NCBI RefSeq assembly: GCF_900119165.1
Contig: NZ_FPJG01000006.1
Span: 1,116,001 to 1,180,000, forward strand
Reading direction: 5' to 3'
DNA from: Amycolatopsis australiensis
GTDB taxonomy: Bacteria; Actinomycetota; Actinomycetes; Mycobacteriales; Pseudonocardiaceae
Length of the DNA stretch: 64,000 bases
The stretch's first letter is position 1. Each line of letters starts with the position of its first letter. The notes below the pieces were generated by a model, which saw nothing but the letters and a program-made list of their open reading frames with translations, had not been told where the DNA came from and made no database searches. A program made the translations under genes and the position numbers. Shown here piece after piece: positions 50,984 through 59,921 of the stretch.

Positions 50984-53299
50984 TTGACGACCGAAAGCGC
51001 GTTGCCCCCGCTCGACCCGTTCGCCGGGATCCCCGACCGCCGCTACGAGGTCAAGGCCTCCGACCTGCTGAAACCGGGTAACGGCGGGCTGCTGCGCTGG
51101 CGGCGGACGGCCACGAACGCCCCGATCGTCTACGTCGAGGACGCCTACATCACCGGCACGCTCGACCTGCGCGCCGCGGACCTGAAGTACCTGTTCCGGT
51201 TCGAGCGCTGCCGGTTCGAGCACCCGCCGGACGTGCGTGAGGCGAACCTGCTCGGGCTGGTCTTCCGGAAGTGCTGGCTGCCCGGGCTCAAGGCCCGCAA
51301 CATGCGCAGCCGCAACGACGTCCGGCTGATCCGCAGTGTCGTGCAGGTCGACGGCGCCGACCGGGAGATCGAGGAGACCACCGTCCAGCGCGGTGACGAC
51401 CGCGAACGCGGGATGCCGAACGCCGCGGTCAACCTCACCGACGCCGTGATCGAGGGGTCGATGGTGCTGACCCGCACCGTCATCTCGCACCCGCACGGCA
51501 AGGCGATCCAGGCCGACCGGCTCGTGCTGACCGGCGCGTTGCTGGCCTACCGGATGGTCGCCAACGGCGAGGTCCGGCTCCCCGGCCTGCGGACCGGCGG
51601 TAACGTCAACTTCTCCGGCGCCACGCTGAACAACCCGGACGGCTTCGCGCTCAACGGCAACGGCCTGCACATCGGCGGCAGCCTGCTGTGCGAGGTCGAC
51701 AACTACGGGCCGGCCAGCCAGCGCAAGCGCTTCTCCGCCACCGGGATCATGTACCTGCCGAGCGCGACGGTGGACAGCGACATCGTGCTGCGCGAGGCGA
51801 AGCTGACGGTGTCCCAGCAGGGGCCGATCGCCGTCGACGCGTGGAAGTCCAACGACCCGTACCTGGACCCGCGGCCGGCGCTGGTCGCCGACCGGATGCG
51901 CGTCGACGGCAACGTCGAGCTGTCGGACGGCCTGCAGGCGCTCGGCACCCTGCGCATGGTCAACGCCCGCATCGGTGGCTCGCTGCGGCTGGCCGGCGCC
52001 GAAATCAGCGTCGTGCGCGGCAAGTCGCAGCCGTACTACGACCGCGCGCTGCACCTCGACGGCACCGAGATCGGCGGCGACATCGAGGCGACGAGCCTGC
52101 GGGTGCCCACCGGGCAGCTGCGCCTGGCCGACGTCACCATCGGCGGCAACTTCCTCGCCTGGAACTCGATGTTCCGCCACCCGGGCCGGGACGTGTTCTC
52201 CGCCCGCCGGTCGCGGATCGCGGGGAACTTCCAGCTCACCGACGCCACGATCCACGGCACGCTGCGGCTGCAGGGTGTCGAGGTCGGTGGCTCGATCAAT
52301 CTGGCCGGGACGCGCCTGACCGAGCCCGGCATGCGCGCGACCAGCAGTTTCTCCCTCGACGTCCGGACCGGCCGGATCGGCCGCGACCTGACCCTGCGCG
52401 ACAACAACGGCCGCCCGTTCGTGGCCGAGGGCGGCGTCAACCTCGACGGCGCCCAGGTCGCCCGGCGCGTCGACCTGCGTGGCTCGCAGCTGGGCTCGCT
52501 CCCGCCGTTCAAGGTCGCGCTCGACGCCGGCGACGTCACGGCGGACGAGTTCACGCTGACGCCGAACCTGCCGCCGTCCGGCCGGGTCGTGCTGCGCCGC
52601 GCGCACTGCGGGACGCTGACCGACAACGAGGAGTTCTGGGCGGCGTCCGAGGGCATCGAGCTGGAGGACTTCCGCTACGACGCGCTGAAGAACGGCATCC
52701 GCCTCGACGACGACAAGGCGCTCGACCACCGCATCGAGCTGCTGCGCAAGGCGATGCGCGGCTACCGGCCGGGCCCGTACGACCAGCTGGCCCACATGCT
52801 CCGCGCGGCCGGGAACGAGGAGCACGCCTCGACGGTGGCGCTGCGCAAGCAGCAGTTCCGGTACGAAGCGCTGGCTCGCGGCTTCAAGTTCTTCGGCCCG
52901 GGCGTCCGGCTGTGGAGCTGGCTGCAGCGGTCGATGGTCGGCTACGGCTACCGCCCGGTGCGCGCGCTCGGCTGGCTGCTCACGCTGCTGGTGCTGGGCA
53001 GCCTGTGGTTCGGCCTCGGCTCGGACGACTGCGTGCACCTGCCGGTGACGGACCAGGCGCACCAGATCATCGCGAACGGCCCGCGGTGCGTGGTCAACCA
53101 GCAGGACACCGGCCTGCAGTGGAACCCGGTCATCTACACGGCGGACCTGCTCGTGCCGATCGTCGACTTCGGCAACAAGGGCCGCTGGTACATGCACGGC
53201 GCGGACAACTGGGTGGCGGCGGGCTTCACGGCGTCCGGCTGGATCCTGGCGACCACCGTCGCGGCCGGCGTCAGCCGCATGCTGCGTCGGGAAAACTAG
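50984..53299 (+). CDS. large membrane protein with beta-helix-like repeats
   Basis: A 771-residue protein. Residues about 35-560 form a long series of irregular beta repeats with pentapeptide/bactofilin-like character ([74 protein letters not shown]). A helical segment follows, then two membrane helices near the C-terminus ([19 protein letters not shown] and [15 protein letters not shown]). TTG 50984 is preferred because GAGGGAGGGGGG lies 7-20 nt upstream; GTG 50963 is an alternative. Likely a cytoplasmic scaffold tethered to the membrane. Confidence 0.75.
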   Translation: MTTESALPPLDPFAGIPDRRYEVKASDLLKPGNGGLLRWRRTATNAPIVYVEDAYITGTLDLRAADLKYLFRFERCRFEHPPDVREANLLGLVFRKCWLPGLKARNMRSRNDVRLIRSVVQVDGADREIEETTVQRGDDRERGMPNAAVNLTDAVIEGSMVLTRTVISHPHGKAIQADRLVLTGALLAYRMVANGEVRLPGLRTGGNVNFSGATLNNPDGFALNGNGLHIGGSLLCEVDNYGPASQRKRFSATGIMYLPSATVDSDIVLREAKLTVSQQGPIAVDAWKSNDPYLDPRPALVADRMRVDGNVELSDGLQALGTLRMVNARIGGSLRLAGAEISVVRGKSQPYYDRALHLDGTEIGGDIEATSLRVPTGQLRLADVTIGGNFLAWNSMFRHPGRDVFSARRSRIAGNFQLTDATIHGTLRLQGVEVGGSINLAGTRLTEPGMRATSSFSLDVRTGRIGRDLTLRDNNGRPFVAEGGVNLDGAQVARRVDLRGSQLGSLPPFKVALDAGDVTADEFTLTPNLPPSGRVVLRRAHCGTLTDNEEFWAASEGIELEDFRYDALKNGIRLDDDKALDHRIELLRKAMRGYRPGPYDQLAHMLRAAGNEEHASTVALRKQQFRYEALARGFKFFGPGVRLWSWLQRSMVGYGYRPVRALGWLLTLLVLGSLWFGLGSDDCVHLPVTDQAHQIIANGPRCVVNQQDTGLQWNPVIYTADLLVPIVDFGNKGRWYMHGADNWVAAGFTASGWILATTVAAGVSRMLRREN

Positions 53300-53337
53300 G
53301 TTTCTCTAGCTTTGGCCGTAGATTGCGTTAGGGACGG

Positions 53338-53913
53338 TTAGTCGAGAAAGCGGGACCAGAACGGGATGTACCGCGGGCCGTCCGGCGGGGCCGTGCTGAT
53401 GCCGCCTGCGGCGAACTCGCGGTTGAGGTAATCCCGCAGGTCACAGCCGTAGACGATGATGTCCGTCTGGTACACCGACAGCACCGGGTAGCCCGTCGTG
53501 CCCGGCAGGCCGGGCAGGTACCGGTGCCCGCAGACCGGCACCAGCTGCGGGACGTCGGCCAGGCGGCGGCGGGCCTCGCGGACCGCGTCCTCCGGGCCGA
53601 CCGGGCGGGTGCCCCAGTCCGGGAGCCAGAAACCGTGGTGCTCGACGTCGTAGAGGACGCCGTCGACCGGCCATGCCAAACGTTTGCGGAGCTGTTCGGG
53701 GTTGCCGCAGCGCCAGTCCGGCCAGCGGTCGCCGATCGGGACGCCGGCGGCCAGGAACGTGCGGTGGTCCGCGGCGAAGCGGAAGCCGAACCGGCGCTCG
53801 ACGGCGTCGAGCTCGGCCTCGGTCAGCCCGGGACGCACGGGTTCCCGGAGGTTCTCCTGCAGGTGCCGCGCCTCCTCCAAGGTGAGGGCGCCGGCCGGCT
53901 GGACGGGGGTCAT
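53338..53913 (-). CDS. SMI1/KNR4-like hypothetical protein
   Basis: A 191-residue soluble protein with the SUKH/SMI1-KNR4 look: GLTEAELDAVERRFGFRFAADHRTFLAAGVP, shown in part, then aromatic-rich WPDWRCGNPEQL and HHGFWLPDWG, and a beta end (YPVLSVYQTDIIVYG). Such domains are often immunity proteins to polymorphic toxins, but no toxin gene is adjacent, so the role is open. Convergent with the preceding membrane protein gene. Confidence 0.7.
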   Translation of the reverse strand: MTPVQPAGALTLEEARHLQENLREPVRPGLTEAELDAVERRFGFRFAADHRTFLAAGVPIGDRWPDWRCGNPEQLRKRLAWPVDGVLYDVEHHGFWLPDWGTRPVGPEDAVREARRRLADVPQLVPVCGHRYLPGLPGTTGYPVLSVYQTDIIVYGCDLRDYLNREFAAGGISTAPPDGPRYIPFWSRFLD

Positions 53914-54050
53914 GAGCTGAGCCTAAGCGGCGGCTCACCTCCCCGCGCGTCCTTTTCCGCCGGTTTCAGGGGGACCCCCATGGGGTGAGTTTGTTCTCTC
54001 ATCGGCTGGACTTCGGAACACCGGCTGAACACGTGTAGTTCACTTTTGCC

Positions 54051-55889
54051 GTGACTGCTCCTCGACCGCAGGCCCGCGTGCGCGCCCCCGAGCTGCGCGG
54101 CGACGTCTGGCTGAACACCGGTGGCCGCCCGCTGACCCTCGCCGAGCTGCGCGGCCGGATCGTCCTGCTGGACTTCTGGACCAGCGGCTGCATCAACTGC
54201 CTCCACGTCCTCGACGAGCTGCGGCCGCTCGAAGCCGAGTTCGCGGACGTCCTCGTCACGATCGGCGTCCACTCGCCGAAGTTCCTGCACGAGGGCGAGC
54301 GCGCGTCGATCGAAGCCGCCGTCCGGCGCTACGAGGTGCACCACCCCGTGGTCAACGACCCGAAGATGGACCTGTGGTCGCAGTACGCGGTCCGCGCGTG
54401 GCCGACGCTCGTGGTCGTCGACCCGGAAGGCTACGTCGTGCACGTCGCCGCGGGCGAAGGGCACGAAGAGGCGCTTCGCCGCGTCATCGCGGACCTGGTG
54501 ACGAAGCACGAAGCGAAGGGGACGCTTCGCCGCGGCGGCAGTCCGTACGTGCCGGTCGAGGAGCAGGACGGAGAGCTGCGCTTCCCGAGCAAGGCCGTGG
54601 CGACCGCGGAGGGGCGCGTCCTCGTCGCGGACACCGGCCACCACGCGATCGTCGAGTTCGCTTCGGACGGCGAGACGGTCATCCGGCGCTTCGGCAGCGG
54701 CGAACGCGGCGGCCAGGACGGCCCGTTCGACATCGCGAGCTTCGCCGAGCCGTCGGGGATCGCGCTGCTGCCGTACGACGTCGCCGAGCGGGCCGGGTAC
54801 CACGCCGTGGTCGCCGACACCGCCGGTCACCGGCTGCGCGGGCTCGACCTGATCACCGGCGAGGTGACGACGGTCGCCGGCACCGGCACGCAGTGGCGCA
54901 GCGGGCCGGACTCTGGCAAGGGTGTCGAGGTCGACCTGACGAGCCCGTGGGACGTCGCCTGGTACGGCCCGGCCGGTGGGGTCGTCGTCGCGATGGCGGG
55001 CAACCACACGCTGAGCGTGTTCGACCCGGTGTCCGGGTCGATTCGCCGCTTCGCCGGGACGACGGTCGAAGGCCTCCGAGACGGCGACGTCGGCGAAGCG
55101 TTCTTCGCGCAGACGTCGGGTCTCGCCGCGGACGGCGACAAGCTGTGGCTCGTCGACGCGGAGACGTCGGCGCTGCGCTGGATCGAGCCCGACGGCGAGT
55201 CGTTCACCGTGCAGACGGCGGTCGGGATCGACCTCTTCTCCTTCGGCCACACCGACGGCCCGGCCGACAAAGCGCTCCTGCAGCACCCGCTCGGCCTCGC
55301 CGTGCTGCCCGGCGACAAGATCGCGATCGCGGACACGTACAACGGCGCCGTACGCCGCTTCGACGTCTTCACCCGCGAAGTGACCACGATCGCCACCGGG
55401 CTGCTGGAGCCGCAGGGGCTGTTGTTGCACGAGGGTGAGCTGCTGGTCGTCGAGTCGGCGGCCAACCGGATCGGCCCGCTGCCGTCGACCGAGCCGACGG
55501 TCGTCACCGGCGACGCGCACGCGGTGCGCCGTCCGCCGACCGTGCTGGCGCCGGGCGAGATCGACTTGGCGGTCGTGTTCACGGCGCCGCCGGGCGAGAA
55601 GCTGGACGACCGGTTCGGCCCGTCGACGCGGCTGGAGATCAGCGCGTCACCGCCATCGCTGCTGGCGGACGGCGTCGGCGTCGGCACGGACCTGAAGCGC
55701 AAGATCCGGCTGTCGGCGGACGCCACGGAAGGGGTCCTGCAGGTGGTGGCCCAGGCGGCGAGCTGCGACGACGGCGGCGAGCACCCGGCGTGCCGCATCA
55801 CCCGCCAGGACTGGGGCGTCCCGGTCCGCCTCGCCGCGGACGGGGCGCGGGAGCTGAGCCTGGTCATGGCCGGTGAACCCGCCGAGTAG
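54051..55889 (+). CDS. thioredoxin-like / NHL-repeat protein (NHLRC2-like)
   Basis: A 612-residue two-domain protein. Residues about 12-160 form a thioredoxin-like domain with a redox motif CINC (Cys 47 and 50) in DFWTSGCINCLHVL. Residues about 175-500 form an NHL beta-propeller (PSKAVATAEGRVLVADTGHHAIVEF, in part; IAIADTYNGAVRRFDV). A beta domain closes the protein. This order is that of eukaryotic NHLRC2. GTG 54051 is the start. The GroES-like gene follows 1 bp after the stop. Confidence 0.87.
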   Translation: MTAPRPQARVRAPELRGDVWLNTGGRPLTLAELRGRIVLLDFWTSGCINCLHVLDELRPLEAEFADVLVTIGVHSPKFLHEGERASIEAAVRRYEVHHPVVNDPKMDLWSQYAVRAWPTLVVVDPEGYVVHVAAGEGHEEALRRVIADLVTKHEAKGTLRRGGSPYVPVEEQDGELRFPSKAVATAEGRVLVADTGHHAIVEFASDGETVIRRFGSGERGGQDGPFDIASFAEPSGIALLPYDVAERAGYHAVVADTAGHRLRGLDLITGEVTTVAGTGTQWRSGPDSGKGVEVDLTSPWDVAWYGPAGGVVVAMAGNHTLSVFDPVSGSIRRFAGTTVEGLRDGDVGEAFFAQTSGLAADGDKLWLVDAETSALRWIEPDGESFTVQTAVGIDLFSFGHTDGPADKALLQHPLGLAVLPGDKIAIADTYNGAVRRFDVFTREVTTIATGLLEPQGLLLHEGELLVVESAANRIGPLPSTEPTVVTGDAHAVRRPPTVLAPGEIDLAVVFTAPPGEKLDDRFGPSTRLEISASPPSLLADGVGVGTDLKRKIRLSADATEGVLQVVAQAASCDDGGEHPACRITRQDWGVPVRLAADGARELSLVMAGEPAE

Positions 55890-55890
55890 C

Positions 55891-56223
55891 ATGCGAGCCG
55901 TGTCTGACGGGCCGAAACTCGAGATCCAGATGCTGCACGACCGGGTACTCGTGCGGCTGTCCCCGGAGGAGGGCGAGCGCCGCAGCAGCGGCGGCATCGT
56001 GATCCCCGCAACGGCACAGGTCGCGCGCCGCCTCGCCTGGGGTGATGTACTGGGCGTCGGCAACAGTGTGCGCAACGTGAAGACGGGCGACCGAGTGCTC
56101 TTCAACCCGGAGGACCAGCTGGAGGTCGAAATCCAGGGCGAAGGTCACCTGGTGATGCGCGAGCGCGACATCCACGCGGTGGCCACGGAGCGAACAGAGC
56201 ACGGAACGGGGCTCTACCTGTAG
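55891..56223 (+). CDS. GroES-family co-chaperonin-like protein
   Basis: A 110-residue GroES-like protein: MLHDRVLVRLSPEEGERRSSGGIVIP (in part) corresponds to the N-terminal strand and mobile loop, and GDRVLFNPEDQLEVEIQGEGHLVMRERDIHAV to the C-terminal half. The mobile loop (EGERRSSGGIVIP) is recognisably GroES-like. There is no groEL nearby. ATG 55891 is used; GTG 55900 (VSDGPKLEIQ) is equally possible. A secondary co-chaperonin whose partner is elsewhere. Confidence 0.82.
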   Translation: MRAVSDGPKLEIQMLHDRVLVRLSPEEGERRSSGGIVIPATAQVARRLAWGDVLGVGNSVRNVKTGDRVLFNPEDQLEVEIQGEGHLVMRERDIHAVATERTEHGTGLYL

Positions 56224-56248
56224 GTCGAGCCCCGCGGAGGGCGGGCGC

Positions 56249-58264
56249 GTGACAGAGGACCAGCTGCACGACCCGGCCGCTCCACGTCCGGAGGCGCCCG
56301 CTGCTCCGGCGGCTGACGGGTCCGGTGAGTGGCCGGAAGGCGAGCCGGCGCCCCCTGGGCCTGAGTCCACGGTGGAATCACCGGCGGCGGAGCCTGCTGC
56401 GGGACCGGCGCCGGAGTGGCCGCAAAGTGAACCTGCGCCCACCGGCCCGCCCGCCGCCGAGGCCGCCGGTGGGGAGCTCTTCGCCGATGATCTTCTCGGG
56501 GATCTGCTCGAGACTCCCGCCGCTGCTCCGCTGCCCGAGACTCCCGCCCGCAAGCTCCGCAAAGGCGTTGCCCGGACCATGATGGCCATCGGCATCGCGC
56601 TCGGCCTCTTCGTCATCCTCTATGCCGTCGATCTGATCGCCAGCGCCGGTGATGTTCCGCGCGGGGTGACCGTGGCCGGGATCGACGTCGGGGGGCTCAC
56701 CCATGCCGAGGCCGAGGCCAAGCTGCGCCAGCAGCTCGAGCCGCGGCTTACCCGGCCCGTCGTCGTTCATGGCGGTGATGTGCAGGCCGAGCTCGTTCCC
56801 TCGCGCTCCGGGCTCGGGCTCGACTGGCCCAACACCCTCGGGCTCGCCGGGCACCAGCCGCTCAGTCCGATCACGCGGATCATGTCCTTCTTCACCAGCC
56901 GCGAGGTCGGGGTCGCGACCCGGACCGATCCCGGCCAGATCAGCCAGGCCGTGCGCGAGCTCGCCGAGGGCAAGCTGAACCACCCCGCCACCGAAGGCGC
57001 CGTCGGGTTCACGCCCGTCGCGGGCAGCGACGGGGGCGTCACGCCCTACCCCGTCCTGCCGCGGCAGGGGCAGCAGCTGACCGATCTCGCCGGCGCCGTG
57101 CGGACCGTCACCGACCACTGGCTCGACCCCGGCGGGGTCAAGCTCGCCATGGCCATCACGCCGGTGAAGGCCACCGCGGCCGGCGTGCAGGCCGCCTACC
57201 AGCAGATCGTCGTGCCCGCGGTCGCGAAGCCCGTCGTCGTGCACGGCCAGGGCAAGGACGTTCCGCTCAAGCCCGCCACCATCGCCTCCGCGTTCCAGTT
57301 CGCCGCGGTCGAGGGCGGGGCCGTCGAGGTCCGCATCGACCAGGGCAAGCTGCAGGCCGCACTGAAGGACCCGCTCGCCGGCACCGAGACCGACGGCAAG
57401 GACGCGCAGATCGTCTTCACCGGCGACCAGCCCGCCGTCGAACCGTCCGAGGACGCCCGCAAGGTCGACTGGGAGAAGACCTTCCTGCCGCTCATCGACG
57501 TGCTCAAGAAGACCGACGGCCGGGACCTGCCCGTCGTCTACAGCGCGTCCAAGCCCAGCGTGACCACCGACGCCGCCAATGCGCTCGGCATCAAGGACGT
57601 CATCGGCGAGTTCACCACCGGCGGCCTGTCCGGGCCGGCCGCGACGAACAACCGGACGCTCGCCGCCCGCGTGTCCGGCACGATCGTCAAGCCCGGCGAG
57701 ACGTTCAGCCTCGGCGCCCGCTCCGGCCCGCGCACCGCCGGCAACGGCTACGTGCCCGCCCCGGTCGACGAAGACGGCACCGGCCCGGTCGTGGTCGGTG
57801 GTGGCGTCTCACAGCTGGCGTCCACTTTGTACAACGCCGGTTACCTCGCCGGCCTCGCCGACGCCGGTCACCTCGAGCACGACCACTACCTTGACCGCTA
57901 CCCCGCCGCCCGCGACGCCAAGGCCATCGACGCCGGCGGCAACCCCGTCGAGCTGAAGCTGACCAACGACACCCAGACCGGCATCGCCATCCAGGCCACC
58001 GTTTCCGGCGACTCGGTCACGGTCCGGATCTGGGGCACCCGCCACTACCGCGTCGAAAGCCAGACCGGCGCGCAAACCCCCGGCGATCCCCCGCCGGTCC
58101 AGTTCGGCGGAGCCGACGGCGAAGGCTCCTGCCTGCCGGCCATCGGCTCACCCGGCTTCAGCGTCACCGACACGCGCGTGCTCTACGACATCGCGAGCGG
58201 CGCCGAGGTACGGCGGACGTCACACACGGCAACCTACGGCCCGCGTCCGACCGTTCTCTGTTGA
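56249..58264 (+). CDS. VanW family membrane-anchored cell-wall protein
   Basis: A 671-residue protein. A Pro/Glu/Ala-rich cytoplasmic N-terminus (1-100) precedes one membrane helix (about 109-130: MMAIGIALGLFVILYAVDL). Extracytoplasmic repeats of the YoaR/peptidoglycan-binding-like type follow (GVTVAGIDVGGLTHAEAEAKL), and then a VanW domain (about 480-610) with PGETFSLGARSG and GGGVSQLASTLYNAGYLAG. It likely acts at the cell wall. The GTG start at 56249 has GGAGGGCGGG upstream. Confidence 0.85.
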   Translation: MTEDQLHDPAAPRPEAPAAPAADGSGEWPEGEPAPPGPESTVESPAAEPAAGPAPEWPQSEPAPTGPPAAEAAGGELFADDLLGDLLETPAAAPLPETPARKLRKGVARTMMAIGIALGLFVILYAVDLIASAGDVPRGVTVAGIDVGGLTHAEAEAKLRQQLEPRLTRPVVVHGGDVQAELVPSRSGLGLDWPNTLGLAGHQPLSPITRIMSFFTSREVGVATRTDPGQISQAVRELAEGKLNHPATEGAVGFTPVAGSDGGVTPYPVLPRQGQQLTDLAGAVRTVTDHWLDPGGVKLAMAITPVKATAAGVQAAYQQIVVPAVAKPVVVHGQGKDVPLKPATIASAFQFAAVEGGAVEVRIDQGKLQAALKDPLAGTETDGKDAQIVFTGDQPAVEPSEDARKVDWEKTFLPLIDVLKKTDGRDLPVVYSASKPSVTTDAANALGIKDVIGEFTTGGLSGPAATNNRTLAARVSGTIVKPGETFSLGARSGPRTAGNGYVPAPVDEDGTGPVVVGGGVSQLASTLYNAGYLAGLADAGHLEHDHYLDRYPAARDAKAIDAGGNPVELKLTNDTQTGIAIQATVSGDSVTVRIWGTRHYRVESQTGAQTPGDPPPVQFGGADGEGSCLPAIGSPGFSVTDTRVLYDIASGAEVRRTSHTATYGPRPTVLC

Positions 58265-58268
58265 GTTG

Positions 58269-58976
58269 TCAGCGAAGGACCATGCACCCCGCCTCCTCGA
58301 ACTCACGCAGCCACGCCGGCTCCCGGAAGTGCTTGTTCCACCGCAGGTCCAGTTTGTCCAACTTGGACAGCTGAGCGAGCGACGCCGGTAACGTCGTCAA
58401 CGCGTTCTCCCGCAGGTCGAGCTGACGCAGCTCGCTCAGCGACCCGATCGACTCCGGCAGCGCAGTCAGCTGGTTGCCGCGGAGATGCAACTCCCGCAAG
58501 GCGCCGAGAGCGCCGATCGACTCCGGCAGCGCGCTCAGCCGGTTGCGGTACAGCCGCAGCTCGCGCAGCGACGCGAACCCGGACAGATCCCGCGGCAACG
58601 CGGTCAGCCGGTTGTCCGTGCACCCCAGGTACCGCAGCTTCCCCAAGCGGCACCAGGCATCCGGGAACGAAGTCAGCCGGTTGTCGCTGACGTACAGGTA
58701 CTCCGTGAGCCCGGCCAGGTCGCCCAGCTCCTCCGGCAGCGCCTCGAACCGGTTGTGCGCGAGATCCAGCGTGTGCAGCGACTTCAGCGCCGAAATGCCC
58801 GGCGGCAGCGAAGCCAGCTGGTTCGCGGCCAGGTTCAGCACCCGCAGCTCGGTCCGCGACCAGAGCGAAGCCGGCACTGATGTGAGCGAGTTGGCGTAGA
58901 GGTCGAGCTGGGTGACGCCGGGCGGAACGTCGGGAAACTCCGCCAGCCCCTGGCCGCCGAGTTCGGGTGCCGTCAT
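58269..58976 (-). CDS. leucine-rich repeat protein
   Basis: A 235-residue protein made almost entirely of nine 23-residue leucine-rich repeats (LDLYANSLTSVPASLW, LNLAANQLASLPPGI, LDLAHNRFEALPEEL, and so on to LDLRWNKHF), with a short cap ending EFEEAGCMVLR. There is no signal peptide, so it is a cytosolic interaction scaffold. Its ATG 58976 overlaps the stop of the HTH gene by 4 bp, indicating coupled expression with that regulator. Confidence 0.87.
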   Translation of the reverse strand: MTAPELGGQGLAEFPDVPPGVTQLDLYANSLTSVPASLWSRTELRVLNLAANQLASLPPGISALKSLHTLDLAHNRFEALPEELGDLAGLTEYLYVSDNRLTSFPDAWCRLGKLRYLGCTDNRLTALPRDLSGFASLRELRLYRNRLSALPESIGALGALRELHLRGNQLTALPESIGSLSELRQLDLRENALTTLPASLAQLSKLDKLDLRWNKHFREPAWLREFEEAGCMVLR

Positions 58977-59812
58977 GACGGCCGCCGCGTCGACGGCAGC
59001 AGCGCCCAGGTGGCCGCGTCGTCCGGAGTGGACACCTGGATCCGCAGGCCCGGCACCTCCGACACCGCCAGCTCGGTCAGCCGGAAGTTCATCCGCCCGG
59101 CCCGCGGGTGGTGCAGCCGGCGCAGCCGCGCCCGCGGCTCCGCCACCTCCTGCCGCGCCCAGAGGTCGACGAACTCCGGGCTCAGCGCCGACAGCCGGCG
59201 GATGTCCTCTTCCCAGGACGGATCGCCGACGTGCCTGCCGTACTCGGCGCGCATCCGCGCGACCATGTGCGGCACCTCTTCGTCGTAGTTCAGCAGGAAC
59301 CGCCGCGCGTTCGGCTCGGTCACGCAGCACCACAGCAGGTTCTTGTGCAGGCACGGCATGCTGTGCCACTCCCAGAACAGCTCCTCCTGCGCCGAGTTCG
59401 ACGCCAGCACGTCGAACCGGCCGTTGACCACCGTGGCAGGCAACGGGTCCAGCGCGCGCAGCACCTCGCGCACCGCGTCGGGCACCACCTCGGCCGACGA
59501 GGGCAGCCGCGAAGGGGTCAGCTCGGCGAGCCGGTAGAGGTGCTCCCGCTCGATGTGGTCCATCCGCAGCGTGCGGGCGACGGCGTCGAGCACCTGCGCG
59601 CTCGCGTTGATCGGCCGCCCCTGTTCCAGCCACGTGTACCAGGTGACGCCGACACCGGCGAGCAACGCCACCTCTTCGCGGCGCAACCCGCTGAGACGGC
59701 GACGTGGGCCGGGCGCGAGCCCGACCTCTGCCGGGCCGATCCGCGCCCGGCACGCCTTGAGGAACTGGCCGAGTTCCTCCCGGCGGCTGGTGTGGACCTG
59801 CGTCTGGGTCAT
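58973..59812 (-). CDS. Xre/MmyB-type HTH regulator with MLTR ligand-binding domain
   Basis: A 279-residue regulator. The Xre-type HTH is at about 15-75 (LSGLRREEVALLAGVGVTWYTWLEQGRPINASAQ, in part). A PAS-like MmyB/MLTR domain follows at about 105-275 (VVNGRFDVLASNSAQEELF, LLNYDEEVPHMVARMRAEYG), which in relatives binds fatty acids or small ligands. It is divergent from the MFS exporter with a 109-bp gap and an inverted repeat, so it probably regulates that gene. Confidence 0.87.
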   Translation of the reverse strand: MTQTQVHTSRREELGQFLKACRARIGPAEVGLAPGPRRRLSGLRREEVALLAGVGVTWYTWLEQGRPINASAQVLDAVARTLRMDHIEREHLYRLAELTPSRLPSSAEVVPDAVREVLRALDPLPATVVNGRFDVLASNSAQEELFWEWHSMPCLHKNLLWCCVTEPNARRFLLNYDEEVPHMVARMRAEYGRHVGDPSWEEDIRRLSALSPEFVDLWARQEVAEPRARLRRLHHPRAGRMNFRLTELAVSEVPGLRIQVSTPDDAATWALLPSTRRPS

Positions 59813-59856
59813 GCGGACATGGTGCCCGAGGGGTACGACAATTTCGACGAAGGAGG

Positions 59857-59873
59857 TGCTGGGAGTACCAGCA
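59857..59873. promoter_or_regulatory. candidate operator between HTH regulator and MFS gene
   Basis: The inverted repeat TGCTGG-GAGTA-CCAGCA (59857-59873) lies in the divergent promoter region, 48 bp upstream of the MFS start. Confidence 0.45.
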
Positions 59874-59921
59874 TCGCCAGGCTCTCTCCGCGGACGACCG
59901 GCGAACCCCAAGGTCGGACGC

